Shown here: piece after piece, positions 47,091 through 59,640 of the stretch | Layout: every line of letters begins with the position of its first letter | Position numbering within the stretch: the stretch's first letter is position 1 | Made by a program: the position numbers and the translations under genes | Origin: Prunus persica | Taxonomy: Eukaryota > Streptophyta > Magnoliopsida > Rosales > Rosaceae | Length of the DNA stretch: 64,000 bases | Assembly: GCF_000346465.2 (NCBI RefSeq) | Contig: NC_034013.1 | Location: 3,593,912 to 3,657,911 of the forward strand | Direction of reading: 5' to 3' | The notes under the pieces: generated by a model | What the model saw: only the letters and a program-made list of their open reading frames with translations | The model's database searches: none | What the model was told of the DNA's origin: nothing

Positions 47091-50000
47091 TCACTCATTT
47101 TAGGCTAAATCAAAAATCCCCCTTACATGATTCACCCTTAATAGGGTTACGGGGTTATTTTCAATAATGGTGTAGCGTTTCAAGTTGTATGTAAAGCGTT
47201 TCGGGTTGTACGCATGCAAACCAAAATCATATCAAGTGATTGAAAATAAACTTTAAATTGGTTGTTGACCTGAAATTATTCCTCCCCATTATCCGGATCA
47301 ATTATACACTTGAAATGAGCATATGAATACATGAAAATATGTTTTTTTCCAAGTGAAATATGCATCTTATGTGAGAGGAAAAGGTTAAAACGGACTAAGA
47401 AAAAGATTTGAAAAGGAAGGCTAGTCTGGCCTATGAATAAGACCCTATTAAGATAATAGGCTCGTGACGCAAAATAGATTCCAATGTAAATTTCAAACTA
47501 GTTAGAGACGTCCGGAGAAATATAAAATTAATCATTAGTCTTTTAATTTAATATAATCATTTGTCAAACAATAACTAATTAGATGCTGTTTTAAATTTCT
47601 TGTACAACTAAAAAATTAGCTGTGCTGCAAATACAATGGTCCCTCTCTTTAGAAGAAACAAGGAACCTTCTGTGTAGTTTCACACAAAGTGACTGTTTTT
47701 CTCTTCTGTCTCCCTCCTATTATTATTTTAATCAAAAGAAATACGTGGAGTAATCTCAATCATACATCTGTCCAAGATTTCTTTCTAAGTGGAGGAAACC
47801 AAGTTTATTAAGTAAATCCCAGTTGGAAGATTTTGCAAATGATCCATGTAAAAAGGTCAACATATATAGGAGGATGCTTAATTAATTGTTCCTTTCTGTC
47901 AATATTTTCCAGAGTTTTCTTTCTTCAAGGAAGGCAATGAGGTAAGAAAGGTTGAGAAAGCCTCTGGCTTTATCTTGGTGTCCTTTTTGTTGCCCCTTTT
48001 GACCAATAAGAAGCATTATGTCACACTTTGAAAATTACAAAATACCTTGAGCTACCAAGCAGGAGGTCAAAACCAACTCACATCTTCTACCAAATGTCAA
48101 ACATTTTTGGGAATGTCAAACATATTACACATCCTTCCCATTGAGTCCAAGCTATTCTATATTTTATTTGGAGTTGAGCAAGGACTAAGTGCACTGAATC
48201 CTATTTTAGTACACAATGATATCTTATGGCTTTCAGTATCACCAGAAAATAACTAACTTGTAAAACTTTTGTTTTTCTGCATACAAATATTTCTTCCACT
48301 TGGTTGGGTTGATATTGTCATGCTATTGTCATTCAAAATTTGTAATACAATTACAATCACATCTTCTGCAAATATTTAACAATGGCTTTCTGCTTTAGCA
48401 TGTAAATTTGCTTTTAAATTAATTCATCCTATATATATACATAAATATAATTCTCCTATATGGACATTCGCACGTTATTATCAATTCTGCGGACGCTATA
48501 TATACAACTCTCGTAATCAGTTCTGCTAACAAGTTTTTAGAGTTATCTTTAATAACTGTTGGGTAAGAAAAAAAAAATTGAAATTTAGTCCTTGCAGTTC
48601 TGACTGTATGTAAATGCTTTCAAAGGGGTGAAAAATTGACATTTCTGTTGGAGTAGTATGCTGATGAAAAATATGCATAAGAAGATTTTGCCTTAAGTTC
48701 ATCAAGGCCGAAAAACCAATGTGATAGAATCAAATGTTGAATAGGAACAAGAGAAGGGTAAATGTGTTCACTTTTTAGTCATTTTGGCCAAGCAGTTGTG
48801 ATAAAAGTATAACATTTGACCAGATTAGTATATACTGAAATTACAACTACAAGAACTAAATTTAAATCGAGCTAATACTATATGGATCAAGGTGTAATTT
48901 AATAATAAATTGACTAAAATTATTTGACCAGTTAACTTGTCTGGTGCAAAAGATAAGCTAATTTGCAGGAGCCTTAGCAGCCCAGCTTCAACTTTTCTTA
49001 AGCCTTAGCAGCCTAGTTCCAACTTTTCTTGGCCATCTGAAAAGACAGAGAAGATAATATTTTCTCATAACCAAACATTAAATCTCATAAACCTCTATAG
49101 CCCCGGGGCAAAACTAAAAATGAATTTTCAATCTATATCACTGTCAATTTGGTTTACTTCAGCTAAACTGTATGAATGACTAATGTCTTTAATCTATTCT
49201 TTTACTTGAGGTTTCATTAGAAAAGGTCAATGTTTTAAACGTGCGCATTGGACGTGTCGAATTTTGAACAAGTGAAAATTCAAAAGTTTGTGTGGTAAAC
49301 TGAAGGGGGATCAATGCACTTTTTGGTTTCAGGAATTAGGAGGAGAATGTTTGGTAAATGGGTGATCAACTATGCAATGTCAAGATTTGAAAGAGCAGTT
49401 GGAGACTGCTGCATATTTTAGGACACAACTTTGAATCATTATATGTTAAACCAGAAAGAAAATGACAAAAATGATGACCACTAGGATGAGGCATGAAGAT
49501 TAGCATAATTAAATTGAAGAATAATAGAAATCAGCTAAGTTTTATTGCATAGTAATGAGGTTGTGCATGACTCAACATCCCTAGAATCCCCCACAGAAGA
49601 AGATATGTCAGAGACTACATCAACAACACATGAAGAAACAAAAAAGATGACAAATAGAACCATCATCATATTTTAGGCTGTCAAATAATTGAATTCTGAG
49701 CAATTGAATAATAATGCATCCGCCATGAAACCCTTTGAGAAGCCGCATATCAATCAATGATCTAAATTGAATCTAGGAAAAGAACAATATGATCAATGTA
49801 TTTAATAACATGGAAGACTCAAGAATTGGCACCAGTGATGCAAATTGAATACTAGACGCTGATGCTGCATAGCTAGACTCAGGAATTCCTTACTGGTTGA
49901 TAGCATTCAGTATTACTTTGATGACACATAAATCATGAACAATTTTTTTGGTGCAAAAGAAAAATGCATCATCATTTAAAGAATTTGTAATGAATCGTGC

Positions 50001-50660
50001 TCGATATCGTTCATCTTCATTGGTTTTTTATTTATATTTTTCATTAACTGGGAATGACATCAAAGCCATCCAGCTAAAAATCCAAGCACAACATGGAAAA
50101 CTTATGGATGCTGCTGTATGTTCCTTGGGTAGACCTAATGAGAACCCCATATGGTGACATAACTTCTCAATAACAAAAATAAACATTACAATTCCATGAA
50201 ATAAAATGACAAATTATCAGATACATCTTTGGAATCTCAATTGAAATACTTGTTTAATATGTGACCAACAACAGCCAAGGACAGCACATCTTCTGCAGTA
50301 GCACCCAATCTGTAATAGTTCATATCTTTTACTTTTCGTTATGTTGCCTTTTAGTTTTGTTCTGACAAAAGAAAAACATAATCCAAACATTAAATCCTAG
50401 GAATGCCACCTTATGGCGATGGCATTCTATATCGAATAGAAATCTGATCGGTGGCTTTAGAGCATTTTACAATAAATTATCCATGATATTACTGTCTCCA
50501 TTCGACAACGACACTTGCACTACCTAATCCTGATTTTGGTGCCAATTTATTTCAAAATGGTTGCTAACTTGCTAGGTTATTTCCTGGTCAGTCGTCATTG
50601 CTTGTTCTAGGGAACTAAGAAATAAATCATAATGATAAAAAAAGAATGAAATGACATCAC
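47091..50660. other. Intergenic DNA
   Basis: A 3.6 kb A+T-rich region without a recognised gene. It includes a two-copy ~31 bp tandem repeat at 48,970-49,032 ('agccttagcagccyagytyc' twice). Confidence 0.5.
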
Positions 50661-50685
50661 CATTTGAATTACATCTTCCTTGCAC

Positions 50686-50693
50686 CTATAAAA
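50686..50693 (+). promoter_or_regulatory. TATA box of the MYB gene
   Basis: CTATAAAA lies 118 bp upstream of the MGRSP start. This placing argues against the upstream in-frame ATG at 50,664, which would not be transcribed. Confidence 0.6.
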
Positions 50694-50810
50694 CCAGAAT
50701 GTCTCAGAAATATGTCCAAAACCAATCCTACAATCAAACAATCCTCTTACCTTTTCCCCTGTCTCACTTTCCATCTCCAATTTGGATATTGTTTTGTGTG
50801 TATTAGCACA

Positions 50811-51900
50811 ATGGGCAGATCCCCTTCTTGCGATGAACAGAGTGGTTTGAAGAAAGGTCCATGGACCACAGAGGAAGATGAGAAATTGATGGATTATATT
50901 GCCAGACATGGCCATGGAAGCTGGAGAGCTCTCCCCAAGCTTGCAGGCCTGAACCGGTGTGGCAAGAGTTGCAGACTAAGGTGGACAAATTACCTCAGGC
51001 CAGATATTAAGAGGGGAAAATTCTCTGAAGACGAAGAAAGAGTTATCATCAATCTTCACTCGGTTGTTGGAAACAAGTATGTTAACTTTTCTCCATTTGT
51101 ACAGTTACTTGTGGAAAATTTTGCAAAACTATAATTTGCTTGAAATTAGAGCTCAACTAAATTGAAGGTGGTGTTATTTTTTTTTTTCTTTTAGGTGGTC
51201 AAAGATTGCAACTCATCTTCCGGGGAGAACGGATAATGAAATCAAGAACTACTGGAACACCCACCTGAGAAAGAAGCTGCTACACATGGGGATTGATCCA
51301 AACACCCACAAGCCAAGGACTGACCTCAATCAGCTTCTGAATCTTTCACAGTTGCTCAGAGCAGCAAATGTCGGGCAGATGAATATGAGTTCTTGGGACA
51401 ATGCCCTAAGCCTGAGGCTACAAGCAGGAGCAGCCCAACTAGCCAAAATGCAGCTACTGCAACATTTATGCATGCAGGTTGTGAACTCATCAAGTTCTGC
51501 TGCTGCTGCTCCTCCTCCTCCACTTCCTAATATTGACATGATGAGCACTTTTGGTTATCAAAATCTCAACCAATTTGGAGGGCAAGCCAACTCATTGGAA
51601 GGCTTTGAAGGACATAATAATAGCAATAATAATAATAATAATAATATTCCTACTTTTGACAACAACATGAGCAATTACTATGAAGATATGCTGCAGACCA
51701 AGAACCCATTTCCTGCATTAGTTTCAGCATCTCCTGGGACTTCTTGCAACACCAACACCAACCAAATGGAAAATAGCATGAGTGGTGATCCTGCAGCAGA
51801 TTGCTTCTCCACTCACTCTCCCACCACCATCTTTGAGGCTTGGGAGAAGCTCATGGATGATGAAACCAGTGAATCCTACTGGAAAGATATACTAGAGTAG
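50811..51900 (+). CDS. R2R3-MYB transcription factor (suberin-type subgroup S10/S24-like)
   Basis: Exons 50,811-51,076 and 51,195-51,900 give 323 residues. R2 spans about 14-64 and R3 about 67-115, with the regular tryptophans and the first R3 helix Trp replaced by Phe as is usual ([10 protein letters not shown]). The R3 recognition segment [19 protein letters not shown] is intact. The opening MGRSPSCDE and the continuation [14 protein letters not shown] are typical of the MYB9/MYB107/MYB39 and MYB53/92/93 groups, which control suberin and related lipid barriers in roots and seed coats. The tail holds a Ser-Ala-Pro run near 175, a poly-Asn tract near 215 encoded by AAT repeats, and an acidic Trp-containing end ([10 protein letters not shown]). 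The start was chosen because MGRSP is the family N-terminus. The usual first intron, within R2, is absent. The target pathway is inferred. Confidence 0.93.
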
Positions 51901-54457
51901 GTTTTCATTATAATTATTCCCCCCAAATACTTCTTCATTTTTATTTCTTCCTTATGTTTGGTATAAACATTCTTAATAATCAATTCTACACCAAATTTTC
52001 ACTTTGCTTCCTTTTTACACAACATTAACATTTTTCTTTCTGTTTTACAGATCAATATCATAAATGCCGTTGTCACGATCTATAGCCGCGCCCTTATAAA
52101 TTTGAAGAACTTTTGAAGTTCCTACACGAAATTTACTGCATTCATTATTCGTTAATAAGTTTTTTTTTTTTTTTTTTTTTTTAAGGTTATAACTTATAAT
52201 TATTGTTTGATGCAGCTTCTTTACTGATAATACATATATGTAGCTATACCTATGTGAAAAGATATATACCTCCGAATTCTTGTAAACTTTTAGCTAAAGA
52301 ATTGTCCATTTTCCATTTTCATTCCAGAATTGTTCAATGCTATTTCATAATATCAGATAATTCATTACAAACTGAACTTATGAATAATATCAGATAATTA
52401 ATTAAGCTTTTGACGATATTATAGCACGTCAAAGTCAACCATGCATGCATGTCACTGCCATTTCCACCTTATTCGACGATACATATATACATAATAATAT
52501 ATTTCTCTTGATGGGTCTCCGAGTGTTAACATCAGCTGATGAGTGAAGTTAGAAAAAAGTTGATCCCCTCGATGTTATTAATGATTCATTTATGTATAAG
52601 TCTAGTCACTAAAAGTCAGATTAGTAGTTACATTTGCAACTGATTAGGTAAGACCAAGATTATTTCCGTTTAACACAAGTTATTGACTGGTGTGCTAAGG
52701 AGTAGCCCTTTACCAAGTTCCAACCAAACCACCTAATTAAGTTGAGTTCAGCTTCCAAATTGCCTCATTGGGATAACGATTTAGTTTAGTTACTTAGTAT
52801 ATTAGATATAGTTGTAATGATCAGTGAGGATGAACACTTTCAAGACAGCCAGTTTGCTTTGAATTGTATGAGAATGAGTCAATTTCAAGACACTTTCATT
52901 TTTTGTTGTTTGGTCATTTCACCATAAAAACCCTTTTCTATGCTTTAGGCTGGCTGAGTTTGCTTTATTATTTGTATATATGCTATTTTAGAAATAAGAA
53001 AAAACATGGGTTGTTCGGGAAGAACAAAACCTACAATTGAGAAATGAGTTGCTGAAGAAAATTGCAAATGCTATTCACCTTTTTGTTGTAAACGCTATTA
53101 TTCTCATTCGATAGGAAATATAGGAAAACTATAAACAACTCTATTAAAAAAGAAAAAGGAAACAAAAAAGTGTAAAAGTTTAATGAGAGATGAAATAAGG
53201 AAAAAAGTAAGACCAGTTTGGTATCTTACTCAAAAAATTAAAATAAAAAATTATGATTCTTTTTTTAGAAAAAGGGCTTCTTAGAACTAGTTACAAAACA
53301 ATTAGCTGTTATTGGATTTAGTCCTTACATTTTTGGTTTTAGATGTAAGTCATTTGACATTTATTACTTTTTTTGTTGTGCCGATTTTACCCTTTGAGGT
53401 AAATAAGGAAAACACATTGAAAATCCAAATTTAATGCATTATTTCCTTGTAATTGAATTCCAACATTTGAAATTTGAAATTTTTCCTTGATAATATTCCT
53501 AATATATGGATAAAATACAATTTAATCAATAAAAAGTAAAGACCCACATATTATACCAATCGATCAGATAAGCACCCACATTAAATTATGTACCTGACAT
53601 AAAGGTAAATAGTGCTATTATTAGCAACAAAAAATACTTAGTGATAAATCATGTTACCTATAACTTAGGAACATAAATTAGAAGACTACCTATAAGTCAG
53701 ATACAAGAATGGCAAAATAAAATTGTATGTTATCTATAAAAATAAAAAAATAAAAAAATAAAAAAAATGTACATAAAATACTATTACACATTGTCAAAAA
53801 TATGAAACAACATATATATATACCTATGCAATAGGCAATAGGCAATATGACATAAATGATTATTACCCGACTCAAGTCATAAGGGTCAACATTGGATCAA
53901 AAAATAATTTTAAAAATAAAATAATAAAAAGATTACATCAAAAAATATTTAAAAAGGAAAGTAATTCTATGTGGCACAAAAGTCAAAGGACTTAGATCAA
54001 AGTCCCCAAATCTAACGATTAAACCCAACTCCTCAATAAAAATTTGAATCTATATCAACTTTTCTATTTTGTTTATGGTGATGGTCAAGACATTGCCAAA
54101 AGAGTTGAATCCTTTGGCTCAAATACAAACTTGAAAAGACCAGCAAAAGGATTCATATTTTTCACCTTGGGAATATGAATCGACCACCACAACAATAATG
54201 CATTCGTATTATCTCTTTACTGTGTTTCCCCAAAAACAGTCTTAATCAGAAGAGTTAATTAGAATGTTTAGGTGAGAGGGAGCTCTCTCGCGATGGCGTC
54301 TGGTTTGGGTTTTCATCTTTTTTGTTTTGTCTTCTTTTGTTTTTTGTTTTTTTAATAACTTCTGACTTTTAATTAATTTGAATGTTCATTAATTTCCAAA
54401 AGCTTTATCTGTGATAAATTTTTTTTTTTATTCCATGCTTAAACTTGTGTTTCTTTA
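51901..54457. other. Intergenic DNA
   Basis: MYB 3' flank followed by 2.5 kb of A+T-rich DNA with homopolymer runs (52,160-52,182 poly-T; 53,738-53,768 A-rich). No gene seen. Confidence 0.5.
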
Positions 54458-54852
54458 GAGTATCCACAATGATACTCTCTATTTTTTAGTTAAAATTTAG
54501 CTAAAAATATAAGAAAGTTATTTTAGGCTCTCTAAAAAATTTCAACTCCAACCATACTTCCTAATTTGGAGAGTTATAAATGCTATAACTCTTTTTTGAT
54601 TGGTCCATCTCTATTAAAAAATAAAATAAAAAATAGTTAGCATTAAATAAAGGTTTGAAATACTCATTAAATAAAGCAGCATTAAATTATAGGGAGCCAC
54701 TAGGAATTCTTTCTCTCTCCTCAGATTTAGGAGCTCCTAGAAGACTCCCTATTTTAGGAGGTGGATAGGGAGCATGGTTGGAGTTGTATTTTTACGATTC
54801 CTCCCTAAAATTTGTCTAAGGAGATGGTTTAAGGAGCTCATTATGGATGCTC
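54458..54852. mobile_element. 395 bp PIF/Harbinger-type MITE with TTA target duplication
   Basis: Terminal inverted repeats GAGTATCCACAATGATACTC and, inverted at the right, GAGCATCCATAATGAGCTCC. TTA flanks both ends (54,455-54,457 and 54,853-54,855). The interior is noncoding. This is the cleanest mobile element of the window. Confidence 0.85.
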
Positions 54853-55099
54853 TTATAATAGTAGAGATACTAGAATAAGTTATTATTATAAATTTTTAAA
54901 TTTTTTTGGGCTTTTCACAAATAAGTCAATTCTAACATGACATATTATACAAAACTCCATATAAAGCCTATTTGGAGAAAAAAAAAAAAACCCAAAATTG
55001 TCATTTGTCATTTTCTAATTAATTCTTATAAAATTTTAATACACTAAGAACCAATTAGAAATAAGAAGTGGTAGATTTGAGGGCTTATAAGTGAAACAA

Positions 55100-55960
55100 C
55101 TATAGTCATAGGAATATATAAGTGAACATATGAACTATGTAATGAGATTGCACACATCAAGACTTATCATAATCCAAAATCCTAAATATGTTCCTGGTCA
55201 TAGGAGTATCAATTGGGAGACTAGTACACACAATATCTTCTCCATATATAGAGAATGACGTGGTCTCAAGTCATTGAGTGTAGCGACACCTAGATATATG
55301 TGTAGGTGCTTATAGAAGAACAAGTACACTGAATGCGATCAAATACATGAGTTCTAGAATGGAAATCTTTACTCACATGTCAAACTAGAACTCATAGATT
55401 GCAATGGTGCAAACTAATCCTTAGACTTGTGACTATGTTGTTTGTCGTTGAGGACACTATACAGTTGTGTTGTAGAAGACATGACCTAAAGGTGTTTATC
55501 AGGACTCTCAATAAACTCATGGAGGCAAATGAATGTATAACAAGGAATCTCTATTCTTAGTAAAGAGAAAGAATGCTCCAAGGATATGATTGATCAAATT
55601 TCTGTACAGAGTAGTGGATAAAATGTGAAAGAAGAAGTCTTCAAATCGTATCGGGATAATCATATAAAGGAATAATTCATATTAGGATATTCGACATTAG
55701 ATTCCACTTTCTAATAATGTGAATAAGGAGTATTGTATAAGAGACGGATTCAATTACACGGTCATTCCAATTTGAATAATTTGTTGGGCTTCAATGTAGT
55801 TTGGTCAAAGTCTTCATTTGAACTTGGGAAGCCCAAGTTGTGATGCTCACAAAGTTGATTGGTCATGCATAAGCTCGGATCAGGTGAGAATGGTAAAATA
55901 AGAACATTATACGAGAATCAATCCCAGTCATCGAAAGTCATCTGAGCGGCTGAAGAGAAA
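55100..55960. mobile_element. Possible copia-type retrotransposon remnant (noncoding)
   Basis: Text such as 'gagtatcaattgggagacta', 'tgagtgtagcgacacctag' and 'gaacaagtacactga' resembles the noncoding stretch between the integrase-RT frame and the 3' LTR in some plant copia elements. No coding part remains. From memory only. Confidence 0.35.
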
Positions 55961-55964
55961 AAGC

Positions 55965-56290
55965 AAGCTTATAATATAAACAGGGTACGCTACACTTTCC
56001 CCTTAGCCCACGTGTCCTGCCACACCTTTTCCAATCCCGCCCAATCCCCCCGCCTCTGAATTCATTTTTTTCAGACTCCCTCTTGTTCATCTCAAAAATA
56101 TTCTCCTCTCTCAATACAATCTCCAATTTTCTTTGGTTAGAATCGATACGTTTCTCTTGAATTCCCTCTTTGATATTAAGGTTTGCATTTTATATTGCAC
56201 TCACTTAATGTTTAATTTTTGTTTATGATTTTAGGGCTTTGATTTTCTAGGTAAGACTATTCTTTCTCGGTACTAGTTGTGTTTGCAAAA
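55965..56290 (+). promoter_or_regulatory. Leader-like region without a following gene
   Basis: A G-box (CACGTG near 56,011), pyrimidine-rich 'cctctctcaatacaatc' text and plausible splice sites (donor after 'gatattaag' near 56,180; acceptor 'gattttag' near 56,234; donor 'ctag|gtaag' near 56,250) look like the 5' end of a plus-strand transcript. I found no downstream coding frame. It could be a noncoding transcript or a gene destroyed by the repeats that follow. Confidence 0.3.
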
Positions 56291-56832
56291 AAATATAAAT
56301 TGGCTTAATCATAGTAACTCTATATAAAGGTTTGCTGCTGTTAAAATATGTTTTCCTTCCCTTTTTTTTTTTTTTGTTGCTGCTATTGTTTGTGGTAATT
56401 TATTGAAGTGTAGATTCATAGCTGTTGCTTCTTCCTAGTTAATCTGCATCATAGATCCCTTAAGATTTGTAGCTGTTGCTTTGCTTAGTCTACTTCTAAC
56501 TTATCTTTTCTTAAAATTCCAGGAACCTTTATCTGTTTTCTTTGACCCTCATTGTCATCCTGCTTTGCCCATCTAGTGGTGTGAGTGTAGGGCATCATTT
56601 TAATGATTTAATGGGGCTTAGAAAACAACTAATAAGTACCATTAGAAGTAGAACGCAAAAGAGAAAATTGAAGATCTACACAGTGAATATGAGATGATTT
56701 GGGATGCATAAGGATCAATGTATCTTGTCAAGAAAGCATTTGCATACCCTGTTTTTGTGCTACATTTGCATACCTTGTTTCTATTTGTATACTGCTGTGT
56801 AAATATATATTGGATCCCGATTGGTACCTATC

Positions 56833-57000
56833 AGTTATGTATCTTAATGTGTTGAAAATAGTGTTAGTAAGTATCAATTCTCTATCTTAATAATGTGTTG
56901 AAAATAGTGTTAGTAAGTATCAATTATGTATCTTAATGTGTTGAAAATAGTGTTTGTATGTATCAATTCTGTATCTTAATGTATTGAAAATGTGTTGATA
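56833..57000. repeat. Tandem repeat, ~47 bp unit, 3-4 copies
   Basis: Units of 'aatgtgttgaaaatagtgtt', 'agtaagtatcaatt', 'ctgtatctt' repeat at 56,845, 56,892, 56,937 and, shortened, 56,979. Confidence 0.85.
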
Positions 57001-57004
57001 ATAT

Positions 57005-59640
57005 TGTGAGAGCATCTCCAACTGATGTGTCAAAAGTGTCTATACTTTTAATGGCTAGAAATAACATCTCATATCACTCATGTTCACCCGTTTTTGATTT
57101 GTTCCTGTGATGGTAGGGTAAAGTTCCTCAATATCTTGAAAACCATTGACTGGTCAACAAGTCAACTTTCTTTTGTGTATAAGCGTGCCACTGCTAGCAA
57201 AAAAAACCCTACCAGACTCCTTTAAAAATGGATAACTTGCGTCCCAAGTCATTGATTTCTAAACAAGCGATTGTGAATTTGGGTGAGGAATATCTCCCAA
57301 GTAACTTCTTTTCTTGCCTCAAACTGATCATAACTTTATAATTTTTGACTGTACAAAACTGGTAGTTCTAGCCAGAATAAATAACAAGAAAGTAAATTGC
57401 TTCAGGCAAAACTGCCTTTTACAAGACTCAGAAAGGAAAAGACCAACTCCAAAAAAGACAAAAGAGCATTGCACTTCAATTTCTGCCTGGATAGCTACTT
57501 TTGATCCGGACTAGATTGGACCATCAACACCTTCAACTGTCAAGTTTCAGCTATAAATCGATACCGACGTTCGAGTTTAGCAGAGCTTTAATCTATTTCA
57601 AGCCCTAGAAGGCTTTTTGAACTGGCAGAATTGGAACTCTTCAGTCTGGAAGGGGCAGAAGTGGCTGGATTTGATGATTACTGAGCTGGAACTGCACTGT
57701 AGTACCTATTCTGCTTAATCAGGGCTCTCCATAAATTTGTTGAGGTTTTCATATTTGCAAAACCCGAACTCTACTTGATTTGGCTTATGCTGAACTAAAT
57801 TTGTAACGAAAGAAATCTCTCTTTGAATGACTATTGCTCTTAAACTGAACTGAAGTTAGAGATTATGGATTATAGATGGCTTGTTTCTTGTGGCTCAATG
57901 AGCTTTTGGTTGCTTCAGTGTTTTGAAGGCTTTTGAGATCAAGTGATCATTTTGAGTTTTTATTTTTTGATTGATTTTTGGATGTCCTTGATCTGTTCAC
58001 CTCCTCTCATATTTATAGAAAAATGCTGGAGTGGGATTTCTAATCTTTTAATAATGGGCGGCAGATTTTCCAAAAGCAAGATCTTTCTTGTTTTATGTCG
58101 TAAAAGAAGGAAGCTATTATTTTGGCAGAGAAGGGCCATCAACATATAACTTTCATGGAGGTCTTTTCCTTGCTTTTTTGATTGAAAACCAACTCTCTTT
58201 GTTCTCTATGTGTTCCTTGCAAAATAGAAAAAACACATTTTGCCATGATGGTCAGCTTTTTCTGGTGAACAACTCATTTGCTCCCCACTTATCTCTTGAA
58301 ACTGTAACTTGCTTATCTCTTGGAAATATAACCTGTTTTGGTGCAGAGCTTCTGTGCATATAGAGAGGGGATTTGATCTTTTTTTCCCTGGCGAAGAAAA
58401 AACGGAGAAGTTTTGTAAGACCTGACTTCATTAACTCCCTATCACTTCCTCTGTTTTAGTTGAGAATTTTGACTTTTCAAGGTCAGGAAGTCACGTGGGT
58501 TTTCTTTGAGAATAGACTTTCCAGTAAGAATATGCTGACTTGTTTCTGGGCTTTTTGAGAGTAATGGTGAGAATTTAGAAGTTGGGCCCAATCCAATTCT
58601 TTCTTTAGAATTTTAACGATCTGCTTGGTGGTCAATTTTGCCATTTCGTAAAATAGATAGGCCTCTAATGTGGATTGGGCTTTTCTTTTAGAGTCGAGGT
58701 CCAGTCTTTTGTTTTCCTGTTCCTAGGCTTCTTTGTGAGAAGTGGGTTGTCGTCTGTGGAATTCTTTTTAGGCCCAAACAACCCCAACCAATGTGTCAAA
58801 ACTGATATGGAATGAAGGCTGGAGGTTGAGATGTTATTTTTTACATTCCAAAAGCAAGGCGTCAAATGAATATTTTATTATTTTTTATTTTAACTTGCTT
58901 ATCTCTTGGAAATATAACCTGTTTTGGTGCAGAGCTTCTGTGCATATAGAGAGGGGATTTGATCTTTTTTTCCCTGGCGAAGAAAAAACGGAGAAGTTTT
59001 GTAAGACCTGACTTCATTAACTCCCTATCACTTCCTCTGTTTTAGTTGAGAATTTTGACTTTTCAAGGTCAGGAAGTCACGTGGGTTTTCTTTGAGAATA
59101 GACTTTCCAGTAAGAATATGCTGACTTGTTTCTGGGCTTTTTGAGAGTAATGGTGAGAATTTAGAAGTTGGGCCCAATCCAATTCTTTCTTTAGAATTTT
59201 AACGATCTGCTTGGTGGTCAATTTTGCCATTTCGTAAAATAGATAGGCCTCTAATGTGGATTGGGCTTTTCTTTTAGAGTCGAGGTCCAGTCTTTTGTTT
59301 TCCTGTTCCTAGGCTTCTTTGTGAGAAGTGGGTTGTCGTCTGTGGAATTCTTTTTAGGCCCAAACAACCCCAACCAATGTGTCAAAACTGATATGGAATG
59401 AAGGCTGGAGGTTGAGATGTTATTTTTGACATTCCAAAAGCAAGGCGTCAAATGAATATTTTATTATTTTTTATTTTATTTTATTTTTAATTAAAAATAA
59501 ATCAACACTAAAATGTAATAAAATAATAATTTAATTTGACATATCGAGTGGAGTGTAAAGCTGTGTAAGATGTCAAATTGCCACATCAGATATCAAATTT
59601 AAATTTGATGTTTAGTATTGAGATGCTTTGAGTAGATATC
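57005..59640. mobile_element. Possible MITE-type borders around a larger repeat block
   Basis: The left phrase 'gagcatctccaactgatgtg' (57,013) and the right, inverted, 'aaagcatctcaatactaaac' (about 59,616-59,636) look like matching ends of a 'GAGCATCTCC' family. The 2.6 kb between them is noncoding and includes the 586 bp duplication. Whether this is one element or two ends of different ones is unclear. Confidence 0.3.
58305..59476. repeat. 586 bp tandem duplication, nearly identical copies
   Basis: Copies 58,305-58,890 and 58,891-59,476. The only difference I noticed is T at 58,842 against G at 59,428. Identical 66-codon frames on the minus strand of each copy are a by-product, not genes. 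Confidence 0.95.

Noticed and set aside
50664..50810. In-frame N-terminal extension of the MYB protein from an upstream ATG.
   Set aside because: The ATG lies upstream of the TATA box at 50,686, and family members begin at MGRSP (50,811).
58665..59451. Two identical 66-codon frames that might suggest a duplicated small gene.
   Set aside because: They are identical only because the 586 bp segment is duplicated; no start context, domain or codon bias.
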